A stretch of 38,838 nucleotides of DNA from Candidatus Effluviviaceae Genus I sp. (GTDB lineage: Bacteria > Joyebacterota > Joyebacteria > Joyebacterales > Joyebacteraceae). The notes under the pieces were generated by a model, which worked only from the letters and a program-made list of their open reading frames with translations, was not told the DNA's origin and did no database searches. A program made the translations under genes and the position numbers. The DNA is taken from the NCBI GenBank assembly GCA_016867725.1, contig VGIX01000016.1, positions 1 through 38,838 of the forward strand, written 5' to 3'. Shown piece by piece: positions 16,073 to 23,467 of the stretch. Position 1 is the stretch's first letter. Each line of letters starts with the position of its first letter.

Positions 16073-17452
16073 GTGGAAGAGCTCGACACCATACCGAGCG
16101 AAGTGGCCGACGTGCGGCCGAGGGTCGACATCACGAGGGGGAACGTCCTTCGGAACGTGCTCTACATGGGCATCCCCTCGATGATCGGCTTCGGCGCGAT
16201 GACGATCTACAGCCTCACGGACATCTTCTGGGTCGCCCGCCTCGGCACCGCCCACGTCGCGGCCCTCACGCTGTTCGGCGCCATCGCCTGGGTGCTCGGG
16301 TCGGCGAACCAGATCGTGGGCACCGGGTCGGTCGCCCTCGTGTCGCGGCGGTTCGGCGAGCGCGACGTTGAGGCCACGCGCGACGTGATCCGGCAGACGT
16401 TCCTGCTCAAGGTCGGCATGGCGGTCGTCATGGGCGCCGTCGGACTCGCCGTCGTCGCGCCGGTCCTTCGGCTCATGAACGCCTCGGCCGAGACGCAGGG
16501 TCTTGCGCTCGAGTACGCGGGCATCTACCTGTACGGCCTGCCGTTCATGTTCGCCTCGTACACCGGCTACACGGCGCTCCGCGGCGTCGGCGACGCGCCG
16601 AAGGCGATGTACGTCATGCTGCTCTCGACCGCGCTCAACGTCGGGCTGGACCCGCTTTTCATCTTCGGGTTCGGGATGGGCATCCGCGGCGCGGCCCTGG
16701 CGACGGTGGTCTCCGCGGCCGTCGCGGTGGCCGCCGGGCTGTGGCTCCTCTCGTCCGGGCGGGCGAACATCACCGTGCGCGGGTGGACGCACTTCCGGCC
16801 GCGCCTCTGCGTCATGCTCGAGGTGCTCCGCATCGGCGCGCCGGCGGGCATCAACGGGCTGCTGAGGAGCATGTCGCACTGGCTCGTCGCGACGCTCATC
16901 GCGGGGTTCGGCACCGTCGTCGTCGCCGCGTACGGGATCGCCGTGCGCGTGATGGACCTCGGGATCCTGTTCGGCGTCGGTCTCGAGCTGGGGTCGAGCG
17001 CGATCGTCGGGCAGAACCTCGGGGCGAAGCAGAAGGACCGCGCGTACGACGCTGTCGTGAAGGCGACGCTCCTCGTGCTCGTGCTGGCCGGCGCGCTCGG
17101 CGCGGTCGAGTTCGCGTTCGCCCGCGGCATCGTCGGCGCGTTCGCGAAGGACGGGGCCGTCGTCGAGGTCGGCATCGTGCTGCTTCGGTTCTTCGCGGTC
17201 ATCCAGGTGTTCATCGCGATGCACATCGTGCTCGGTTCGGCGTTCTGGGGTTCCGGCGACACCTGGCCGCCGACCGTGATCGCGGCGGTCGTCGAGTGGG
17301 GCGTTCAGATCCCGCTCATCCTCGCCGCCATCCACGTCCTCCGCACGAGCGAGACCGGGGTGTGGTGGGCGATGGTGATCGCGACGGGGATCGAGGTGCT
17401 CCTCACGTACCTGTGGTTCCGACGCGGGAAGTGGATGCACCGCGTGGTGTGA
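16073..17452 (+). CDS. MATE-family multidrug/solute exporter
   Basis: 459 residues with about twelve membrane segments in two related halves. The first half begins NVLYMGIPSMIGFGAMTIYSLTDIFWVARLG, the standard MATE/DinF start; the second begins LEVLRIGAPAGINGLLRSM with the internal-repeat pattern. FGERD and GAKQKDRA are the conserved loop positions. Members exchange Na+ or H+ for cationic or polar compounds across the inner membrane; DinF/NorM-like subtypes cannot be told apart here. The start is GTG 16073 with GAGGAG at 16062-16067, 18 bases after nagZ. Its place between cell-wall recycling enzymes suggests export of a wall-related compound or an antibiotic, which is inference only. Confidence 0.88.
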   Translation: MEELDTIPSEVADVRPRVDITRGNVLRNVLYMGIPSMIGFGAMTIYSLTDIFWVARLGTAHVAALTLFGAIAWVLGSANQIVGTGSVALVSRRFGERDVEATRDVIRQTFLLKVGMAVVMGAVGLAVVAPVLRLMNASAETQGLALEYAGIYLYGLPFMFASYTGYTALRGVGDAPKAMYVMLLSTALNVGLDPLFIFGFGMGIRGAALATVVSAAVAVAAGLWLLSSGRANITVRGWTHFRPRLCVMLEVLRIGAPAGINGLLRSMSHWLVATLIAGFGTVVVAAYGIAVRVMDLGILFGVGLELGSSAIVGQNLGAKQKDRAYDAVVKATLLVLVLAGALGAVEFAFARGIVGAFAKDGAVVEVGIVLLRFFAVIQVFIAMHIVLGSAFWGSGDTWPPTVIAAVVEWGVQIPLILAAIHVLRTSETGVWWAMVIATGIEVLLTYLWFRRGKWMHRVV

Positions 17453-17501
17453 GCCGTCTGTGCCGGGCGGTCCCGCGGCCCCCGGCGTTCCCGGAGGTCC
17501 T

Positions 17502-18446
17502 GTGGCGGCGTTCGGAGTCGCTCTTCCGCCTTCGGCCGCGTTCGACGCCGTGGGCTTCGGCCTCAACGCCGTGGACCACCTGTGCGTGGTGGCTCGGCAT
17601 CCCGAGGCCGGGTCGAAGGCGCCGGTGCTCTCCTTCACGAGGGCGGCCGGCGGGCAGGCGGCGACGGCCATGGTCACGCTCGCTCGCCTCGGCCGGCGGG
17701 CGAAGTACGTCGGGAAGGTCGGCGGCGACGAGGCGGGCGTCTTCTCGCTCGAGAGCATCCGGCGGGAGGGCGTGGACACGAGCGACGTCGCGACGGTCGC
17801 CGGGGTCACGAGCCAACTGGCCGTGATCGTCGTGGACGAGCGGAGCGGCGAGCGGACCATCCTGTGGCACAGGCCGCGGGAGATCGCGACGCGGCCCGAG
17901 GAGATCACGCCGGAGAAGGTGGCCGTCGGGCGCGTGCTCCTCGTCGACGGGCACGACGCGCCGGCGGCCGCGAGGGCCGCGGCCGTCGCGAAGGAGCGCG
18001 GCATCCCGGTCGTGCTCGACGCGGAAACGGTCAAGGGCGGCACGCGCGAGCTCGTTCCGCTCGTGGACCTGCTCGTCGCCTCGTCCGAGTTCCCTGCGCT
18101 CTTCACGGGCGCTTCGGACCGCGAGGGGGCGCTCCGGCGGCTTCTCAAGCTCGGGCCGCGGTTCGCGGCGATGACGCTCGGGAGCGACGGCGCGCTCGCG
18201 ATGACGGCGGACGGGGGAGTCGTTCGGTCTCGCGGGTTCGAGGTGAGCGCCGTGGACACGACGGGCGCGGGGGACGTGTTCCACGGCGCGTTCGTGCACG
18301 GGCTCCTCGAGGGATGGTCGGTCGAGCGGACGCTCGACTTCTCGAACGCCGCGGCCGCCCTGAACTGCACGGCCCTCGGGGGGAGGGGCCGCATCGCGGG
18401 TCTGGACGAGACCCTGGCGTTCATGGAGGGGGGACGGAGGACGTGA
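17502..18446 (+). CDS. PfkB-family carbohydrate kinase, substrate unknown
   Basis: A ribokinase-fold sugar or nucleoside kinase of ~314 residues. Visible motifs are the N-terminal VGFGLNAVDHL strand, the di-Gly substrate-binding turn (RAAGGQAATAMVTLARLG, PfkB signature 1), GGDEAG, and the C-terminal signature DTTGAGDVFHGAF with catalytic base Asp258. The start is GTG 17502, with GGAGG at 17493-17497; a longer reading from GTG 17460 adds a Pro/Gly-rich lead with no ribosome site and is less likely. The stop overlaps the next gene (GTGA). In this operon it might phosphorylate GlcNAc or MurNAc freed by NagZ, since no NagK or MurK is seen, but residues that set specificity cannot be read with confidence. 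Confidence 0.85.
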   Translation: MAAFGVALPPSAAFDAVGFGLNAVDHLCVVARHPEAGSKAPVLSFTRAAGGQAATAMVTLARLGRRAKYVGKVGGDEAGVFSLESIRREGVDTSDVATVAGVTSQLAVIVVDERSGERTILWHRPREIATRPEEITPEKVAVGRVLLVDGHDAPAAARAAAVAKERGIPVVLDAETVKGGTRELVPLVDLLVASSEFPALFTGASDREGALRRLLKLGPRFAAMTLGSDGALAMTADGGVVRSRGFEVSAVDTTGAGDVFHGAFVHGLLEGWSVERTLDFSNAAAALNCTALGGRGRIAGLDETLAFMEGGRRT

Positions 18447-19111
18447 AGGGGCTTGCGCTCGTCATCCTGGACCTCGACGGCACGCTCTACTCCTCGCGCG
18501 CGACGACGCTCGGGGCCGTCGAGCGGGCCGTCGCGGACCTGAACGCGCGGCACGGCCTCGCTGTCCCGACGCCGACCGAGCGCGAGATCCTCGCGGGCGT
18601 CGGCTGCACGCGCGAGGAGTTCGCCGAGCGCGTGTTCCCGGAGCTTCCGGCACGGTACCACGGTGACATCGACGAGCTGGTCTGGCGCTGGGAGCGGGAG
18701 CTCATCGAGGCGGGCCGCGGGTCGCTCTTCCCGGGCGCCGACGACGCGCTCGAGGAGATGCGGGCCGACGGCCTGCACCTGGCCATGGCGACGAACGCGG
18801 GAAGGCCGTACATGGACGCCGTGCTGGACCACTTCGGCGTCCGGCGGTTCTTCGAGGAGTGCCGCTGCGCCGGCGACGGCCAGGGCGACAAGGGCCGCTT
18901 GATCGGCGCGATCGTGCGTTCGCTAGGCGTCGAGCCCCGGGCGGCGGTCATGGTCGGCGACCGCAGGTCCGACGTCGAGGGCGCGAGGAGGGCCGGGACG
19001 CGCGCGCTCGGCTGCACGTGGGGGTTCGGCTCGCGCGACGAGCTTGCCGGCGCGGACGCGCTCGCCGACCGGCTCGCGGACGTGCCCGGGATCGTCCGGG
19101 CGTGGAGGTAG
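18443..19111 (+). CDS. HAD-superfamily hydrolase (phosphatase-like)
   Basis: 222 residues with a Gph/YjjG-type layout: nucleophile Asp10 and general acid Asp12 in LDLDGTLY, a helical cap (~20-90), motif II Thr in MATNAG, motif III Lys in GDKGRLIGAI, and motif IV VMVGDRRSDVEGARRAG. All catalytic residues are present. Such enzymes remove phosphate from small molecules such as sugar phosphates or nucleotides; the substrate is not predictable. The GTG at 18443 overlaps the PfkB stop, with the G-rich stretch 18425-18433 as ribosome site, so kinase and phosphatase are probably made together. A pair acting on the same sugar or on successive intermediates of MurNAc/GlcNAc recycling is possible. Confidence 0.85.
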   Translation: MKGLALVILDLDGTLYSSRATTLGAVERAVADLNARHGLAVPTPTEREILAGVGCTREEFAERVFPELPARYHGDIDELVWRWERELIEAGRGSLFPGADDALEEMRADGLHLAMATNAGRPYMDAVLDHFGVRRFFEECRCAGDGQGDKGRLIGAIVRSLGVEPRAAVMVGDRRSDVEGARRAGTRALGCTWGFGSRDELAGADALADRLADVPGIVRAWR

Positions 19112-19141
19112 CGCGGCGCGCCCGTGATCGTCCGGGCGTGG
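19084..19141 (+). repeat. 22-bp direct repeat at the HAD/amidase junction
   Basis: Positions 19084-19105 and 19120-19141 are identical at 21 of 22 bases (core GATCGTCCGGGCGTGG) with a 36-base offset. The first copy encodes the last residues of the HAD protein (PGIVRAWR); the second lies in the 71-base gap. It looks like a local tandem duplication. Confidence 0.7.
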
Positions 19142-19182
19142 GCATGACCGGCGGCGGTTCCCGCCGCGGGCGTGGAGCGACC

Positions 19183-19743
19183 ATGCGCTGGGTGCACGAC
19201 ATCTCGTCCGTTCTTCCGAGGAACCGCGAGCCCGAGCTCCGCGACCCGCGCGGCATCGACACCGTCGTCCTGCACTGCACCGCGATGCAGGGGTGGAACG
19301 TGTGGGACACGGCGCGGTATCATACGGGTCCGAACCACATCTCGCCCGATGGGTGCCCGACCATCGGATACGCCTACTTCGTCGAGCGGGACGGGCTCCT
19401 GTACCGCTGCCTTTCGCGCGAGACGCGCGGGTGGCACGCGGGCCCGTGGAACGACCGGGCCATCGGCGTCTGCCTCGCGCACGACGGTGGTGAGGAGCCG
19501 CCGCCTCCGGAGCAGATGTTCGCCGCGGTGGACCTGTGCGCGTGGCTCGCGCGGGACCTCGGGCTCGCCGCCGAACGCGTGCTGGGTCACCGCGAGCTCG
19601 AGGGCACGGGCTGGGTCGTCGAGGGAGGCGTTCGCGTGCAGCGGAAGGAATGCCCCGGGCGCGGGGTGGACATGGACGGGTTCCGGCGCGCCGTCGCGCT
19701 CGCGATCGAGCGCCCGGGCGGGCCGGGGGTGGAGGTCGCATGA
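19183..19743 (+). CDS. N-acetylmuramoyl-L-alanine amidase / PGRP-like (Amidase_2, T7-lysozyme type)
   Basis: 186 residues with the whole Amidase_2 domain: zinc ligands His31 (VVLHCTA), His136 (LGHRELEG) and Cys157 (KECPGR), where Cys replaces the Asp of AmpD as in T7 lysozyme; Lys155 corresponds to the catalytic Lys. Between them are NHISPDG, IGYAYFVERDG and GWHAGPWNDRAIGVCL, the usual substrate groove. The enzyme cuts the bond between MurNAc and L-Ala. No signal peptide is visible from the chosen start (ATG 19183, GGAG at 19174-19177), so it probably acts in the cytoplasm on anhydro-muropeptides like AmpD. An in-frame ATG at 19144 would add 13 basic residues. Its stop overlaps the dacB start (ATGA). 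Confidence 0.9.
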   Translation: MRWVHDISSVLPRNREPELRDPRGIDTVVLHCTAMQGWNVWDTARYHTGPNHISPDGCPTIGYAYFVERDGLLYRCLSRETRGWHAGPWNDRAIGVCLAHDGGEEPPPPEQMFAAVDLCAWLARDLGLAAERVLGHRELEGTGWVVEGGVRVQRKECPGRGVDMDGFRRAVALAIERPGGPGVEVA

Positions 19744-21335
19744 GTCGCCGTTCCGCGACCGGAGCGCGTTGGGCCGTCGGGATGTGCCTTGCCGTCGGCG
19801 TCGGCGCCGCCGCGGCGCTCTCGGGGTGCGCGGCGCCGACGGCCGCCGTGCCCAGGAAGGCACCCGTGACCGAGGAGCAGATCGGGGTCCTTCGCCCGGC
19901 GCGCATTCCGCCGACGGCCATCGCGCCGGGCGTTCGGCTGGACGAGCCGACCGCCGCGCCCGCGATCTCCGACTCGCTCGCCCTCGCCGTCCGCTCGCGC
20001 ATTGATGCGATCCTCCGCGACCCCGTCCTGGCCAGGGCGCAGGTGAGCCTCCTCGTGGAGCCGCTCCGCGGCGGTCCCGTCCTCTACGAGCGAAGCGCGG
20101 ACACGCCGCTCATCCCCGCGTCGAACATGAAGATCGTGACAGCGGCCCTCGCGCTCTCGGTGCTCGGACCGTCGTACGCGTTCGAGACCGACCTCGCGAC
20201 GGACGGCGAGCAGACGGGTTCGACGCTCGCGGGAAACCTCTACGTCCGCGGGCGCGGCGACCCGTCGCTCACCACGGAGAGCGTCTGGAAGCTCGTCGAG
20301 GAGCTCGAGGCGCTGGGCATCGAGCGCATCATGGGCGACGTCGTGCTCGACGCGTCGTACTTCGACTCGCTGAGCATGGCCTCCGGGAAGGCCTCCGAGG
20401 GCGACCGCGCCTATCACGCCCGCGTCGGCGCGCTCGCGGTGAACTTCGGCTCGATCGCCGTGCGCGTGCGGCCTGGGGCGCGCGTGGGCGACCCCGCTCT
20501 GGTCTCGCTCGTTCCCGCCACGGACTTCGTGCGCGTCGTGAACCGCGCGGAGACGGGGTCGTCGCGAAGGCCGTCGACGATCGACGTGCGCCGCTCGACG
20601 AGCCGCGGGAGGAACACGGTCACGGTGACGGGACGGGTCCCCGCGGGCTCGAGCGGCGGAACGTGGAACCGGAACGTGGACGATCCGACCGGCCACTTCG
20701 GCGCGCTGTTCATGCGGTGCCTGTCGAGGGCGGGCATCGTGGTGGACGGCTGCGCGATCGGCGGCGTGACGCCGGGCGGCGCCGCCGTGCTCGCGACGCA
20801 CCGGTCGAAGCCGCTCGGGGTGATCCTGAGGGACGTCAACAAGCAGAGCAACAACTTCGTCGCCGAGCAGCTTCTCAAGGCCGTCTCCGCGAGGGTCCTC
20901 GGGCCGCCCGGCACGACGGCGGGGGGGGCGTCCCTCGCGGCGGGCTACCTCGCGGCCGCGGGCGCCGACAGCGGCTCGTTCGTCGTCGCGGACGGCTCCG
21001 GCCTCTCGCGCGACAACCGCCTCACCGGGCGGACGATCCTCCTCGTGCTGCGCGAGATGCTGGGCGACTACGGGGCCGCCGCGGAGTTCGTCTCCTCGCT
21101 CGCGGTCGGCGGGCTCGACGGCACGCTCGCGCGTCGGCTGAGCGACGAGGGACTCCGCGGCGCCGTGCGCGGGAAGACCGGGCTCCTGAACGGCGTCACC
21201 GCGCTGTCCGGGATCGTCCACACGGCGACGCGGGGCGACCTCGTCTTCTCGATGATCACGAACGGGTTCGAGGGCGAGCAGCGGCGGGCGCACGAGGTCG
21301 AGGAGCGCGTCCTCGCCGCGCTCGGCGGTCTCTGA
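19740..21335 (+). CDS. dacB: D-alanyl-D-alanine carboxypeptidase/endopeptidase (PBP4, class C), probable lipoprotein
   Basis: 531 residues of the S13 peptidase family, which trims D-Ala or cuts cross-links in peptidoglycan. The active-site set is complete: Ser128-x-x-Lys131 (ASNMK), Ser370-Asn-Asn372 (KQSNNF) and Lys479-Thr-Gly (RGKTGLLNG). The large insert between the first two motifs (~residues 160-345), typical of PBP4, is present (VRGRGDPSLT, GDVVLDASYFD). Unlike E. coli DacB it has a clean lipobox, LSGC at Cys30, so it should be anchored to a membrane. Residues 31-80 form a flexible Pro/Ala-rich linker. The ATG at 19740 overlaps the amidase stop. It is the only clearly periplasmic enzyme of the operon and would act at the source of the fragments the other enzymes recycle. 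Confidence 0.93.
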   Translation: MSRRSATGARWAVGMCLAVGVGAAAALSGCAAPTAAVPRKAPVTEEQIGVLRPARIPPTAIAPGVRLDEPTAAPAISDSLALAVRSRIDAILRDPVLARAQVSLLVEPLRGGPVLYERSADTPLIPASNMKIVTAALALSVLGPSYAFETDLATDGEQTGSTLAGNLYVRGRGDPSLTTESVWKLVEELEALGIERIMGDVVLDASYFDSLSMASGKASEGDRAYHARVGALAVNFGSIAVRVRPGARVGDPALVSLVPATDFVRVVNRAETGSSRRPSTIDVRRSTSRGRNTVTVTGRVPAGSSGGTWNRNVDDPTGHFGALFMRCLSRAGIVVDGCAIGGVTPGGAAVLATHRSKPLGVILRDVNKQSNNFVAEQLLKAVSARVLGPPGTTAGGASLAAGYLAAAGADSGSFVVADGSGLSRDNRLTGRTILLVLREMLGDYGAAAEFVSSLAVGGLDGTLARRLSDEGLRGAVRGKTGLLNGVTALSGIVHTATRGDLVFSMITNGFEGEQRRAHEVEERVLAALGGL

Positions 21336-21344
21336 GGAGGCGAC

Positions 21345-22484
21345 ATGCCCGACCCCGACGGCGAGCCACGCGACAGGCGACCGCGGCGTGCGGCGATCGA
21401 GACACGCTCCGCGGGGCGGGACTTCGCGCTGTGGATCGGCGCCAACACGATCGCCGGCGGGCTCATCGGGGTCTCGGTCGCCGTCTTCTCCGGCACGCCC
21501 GGGGCGCTCGCCAGGTTCGTGCCCATGGGCGTCCTGTTCGCGAACGCCATCGGGTTCGCGGCCGGATTCGCGGCGCGGTTCATGCTGCCGCGGTACACCG
21601 CGCTTCCGGGGAAGCTCCGCGTCCCGCTCGCGGTCGTCACGCTCCTCGCCGGCGGCGCGTTCGGCACCGTCCTCGTCGTCATCGCGAGACCCGTCACCGT
21701 CTTCTACGAGGCGCGCTTTCTTCTCCTTCTGGTCCTCGTGAGCAGCGTCATCGCGGTCGTCGTCGGGCTCATCGTGTATGCCTACGAGCGCCTGCGCGAC
21801 CAGATCGAGGCCGGGTACCGGGCGCTCGCGGAGAACCGCGTGCGGGAGGAGCGGCTTCGGGAGCTCGCGGCGCGTTCGGAACTCAAGGCGCTCAAGGCTC
21901 AGATCAACCCTCACTTCCTGTTCAACGCGCTCAACTCCATCTCGGCGCTCGTCTCAGTGGACCCGGACGCCGCGCAGCGCACCCTGGAGCGGCTGGCCGG
22001 CATCTTCCGGGTGACGCTCCTCGCTTCGGAGAACGAGACCGTGCCGCTCGCGAGGGAGCTTGAGCTCGTGGATGCCTATCTTGACGTGGAGCGGGCGCGG
22101 TTCGGGCGGCGGCTTCGCGTCGTCGAGGACATCGCCGGCGACGCTCGCGACGTCCACGTGCCGCCGCTCATCCTCCAGCCGGTCGTGGAGAACGCGGTGC
22201 GCCACGGCATCTCACCGCGCGTCGAAGGCGGGACAGTCAGGATCGAGGCGAGGAGGGACGGGGAGACGCTCGTGCTCGGCGTGGAGGACGACGGTCCCGG
22301 CGTCCCGGACGAACGGCTCGAGAGCGCGCTCGCGGGCGGCTACGGGCTCCGGAACGTCAGAGACCGGCTGGCGACGCGGTTCGGCCAGGGCCCGTGGTTC
22401 AGCTTCGGCCGCGGCCGGGGCGGCGGGATCAGGGTCGAGCTGCGGCTCCCGGCCAGGGCCGGTTCTCGGGAGGACGAGGGATGA
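21345..22484 (+). CDS. LytS/YehU-type membrane sensor histidine kinase
   Basis: 379 residues. Residues 29-156 form a membrane domain of four predicted helices ending in YAYERLRDQIEA; it is closely related to the N-terminal domain of the phosphatase encoded at 24813. A short coiled linker (~157-183) leads to the His_kinase domain with His190 in QINPHFLFNALNS, then the ATPase part with N-box Asn283 (PVVENAVRHGI), the G-box VEDDGPGV and GYGLRNVRDRL. This domain class pairs with LytTR response regulators, exactly as here: the stop overlaps the regulator start (ATGA). The start is ATG 21345 with GAGGAGG just upstream, 9 bases after dacB. The signal is unknown; lack of a large periplasmic loop suggests sensing within the membrane or through a partner protein. 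Confidence 0.9.
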   Translation: MPDPDGEPRDRRPRRAAIETRSAGRDFALWIGANTIAGGLIGVSVAVFSGTPGALARFVPMGVLFANAIGFAAGFAARFMLPRYTALPGKLRVPLAVVTLLAGGAFGTVLVVIARPVTVFYEARFLLLLVLVSSVIAVVVGLIVYAYERLRDQIEAGYRALAENRVREERLRELAARSELKALKAQINPHFLFNALNSISALVSVDPDAAQRTLERLAGIFRVTLLASENETVPLARELELVDAYLDVERARFGRRLRVVEDIAGDARDVHVPPLILQPVVENAVRHGISPRVEGGTVRIEARRDGETLVLGVEDDGPGVPDERLESALAGGYGLRNVRDRLATRFGQGPWFSFGRGRGGGIRVELRLPARAGSREDEG

Positions 22485-23236
22485 ATCGGGCGCTCCGCGT
22501 GCTTGTCGTGGACGACGAGGAGCTCGCGCGCGTGAGGATCAAGGGGCTTCTCGCCGAGATCCCCGACGTCGAGTGCGTGGGCGAAGCGGAGAACGGCATC
22601 GAGGCGGTCGAGAAGGCCCGCGCGCTCGCGCCGGACGTGATGCTGCTCGACATCCAGATGCCCGGCAAGAACGGCTTCGAGGTTCTCGAGGCTCTCGATC
22701 GCCCGCCGCTCGTGATCTTCGCGACCGCGTACGACGAGTACGCCATCAAGGCGTTCGAGGTCAACTCGCTGGACTACCTGCAGAAGCCCATCGCCCGCGA
22801 CCGGCTGCGTGAAGCGATCGAGCGGGCGCGCCGCGTCCTGTCGAGCGACACCGAGATCCGCGCCGAGATCGAGCGGCTGGCCGCGCTCGTCCGGTCGCGG
22901 GGCGCCGGACGGCTTCCGGCGCAGAAGGGACGGCGCATCGTGCTCCTCGACCTCGCCGACATCGTCTGGTTCGAGGCCGACGACGAGCTCGTGCACGCCC
23001 ACACGAGGGACGCGAAGTGCCTCGTGAACGCGACGATGGGCGAGCTCGAGAAGCGGCTCGATCCTTCGGTCTTCTTCCGCGTGCACCGCTCGACCATCGT
23101 CAACCTCAAGCGCGTCGTCGAGATCGTCCCCTGGTTCGGCGGCAAGTACAAGGTCGTCGTTGACGACGCCGCGCAGAGCGAGCTCGTGCTCTCCCGCGCC
23201 CGCGTCAAGGCGCTGAGAGCGCTTCTGCCCTGGTAG
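22481..23236 (+). CDS. LytTR-family DNA-binding response regulator
   Basis: 251 residues in two domains. The receiver (~5-120) has the acidic pair Asp11-Asp12, phospho-acceptor Asp57 (LLDIQMPG), Thr82 and Lys102 (LQKPI). The LytTR DNA-binding domain (~145-248) shows IVWFEADDELVHAHT, FFRVHRSTIVNLKRV and a closing SRARVKALRALLPW. LytTR proteins bind paired direct repeats upstream of target promoters. The start is ATG 22481 with GGGAGG at 22468-22473, overlapping the kinase stop, so the two are made together. Targets may include the operon itself and the 23372 promoter just downstream, but I could not identify a convincing pair of LytTR sites there. Confidence 0.93.
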   Translation: MNRALRVLVVDDEELARVRIKGLLAEIPDVECVGEAENGIEAVEKARALAPDVMLLDIQMPGKNGFEVLEALDRPPLVIFATAYDEYAIKAFEVNSLDYLQKPIARDRLREAIERARRVLSSDTEIRAEIERLAALVRSRGAGRLPAQKGRRIVLLDLADIVWFEADDELVHAHTRDAKCLVNATMGELEKRLDPSVFFRVHRSTIVNLKRVVEIVPWFGGKYKVVVDDAAQSELVLSRARVKALRALLPW

Positions 23237-23253
23237 GGGTCGCGGACGACCCC
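23236..23253 (+). other. Hairpin overlapping the end of the recycling operon
   Basis: GGGGTCG (23236-23242) and CGACCCC (23247-23253) form a perfect 7-bp stem with loop CGGA. It begins on the last base of the response-regulator stop codon. It lacks a T-run but is well placed to end or protect the long transcript. The same stem occurs at 758-775. Confidence 0.5.
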
Positions 23254-23371
23254 GCGGGCGGCGGTCGCATCCGGCGGCGCCTGTCGCGCGTGTTCCCGCC
23301 CGGCCAGGCCTCCGTTTCGCCCCTCGACTTCGCCGTTCCGCCGCCGTGAACGCCGCGTCACCGGCCGAGGA

Positions 23372-23400
23372 TTGGCCCGTGGCGCGGAACGCGCTAGTCT
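23372..23400 (+). promoter_or_regulatory. Probable promoter of the solenoid-protein/PP2C operon
   Basis: TTGGCC (23372-23377) and TAGTCT (23395-23400) with a 17-base spacer, ~67 bases before the ATG at 23468. Both boxes are weaker than those at 11222 and 30850, which would suit a promoter that needs an activator. The rest of the 231-base gap (23254-23371) shows nothing I can assign. Confidence 0.5.
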
Positions 23401-23467
23401 CATGACTGCAGCAGAAGGGGGACACCGATCGCCGGGCCGGCACGGCCTGCGCCGAGTGGAGGGAGCC

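Noticed and set aside
17460-17501. Longer PfkB reading from GTG 17460
   Set aside because: It adds a Pro/Gly-rich lead without a ribosome site; GTG 17502 has GGAGG upstream and lies nearer the first kinase strand.
14369-18832. Very long minus-strand open frame (~1490 codons)
   Set aside because: It lies opposite nagZ, MATE and PfkB genes with intact catalytic motifs. Its product is Arg/His/Val/Asp-rich with no recognisable domain, as expected for the complement of high-GC codons.
23254-23371. LytTR binding sites upstream of the solenoid-protein promoter
   Set aside because: I looked for paired direct repeats ~10-12 bases apart and found none convincing in this GC-rich stretch.
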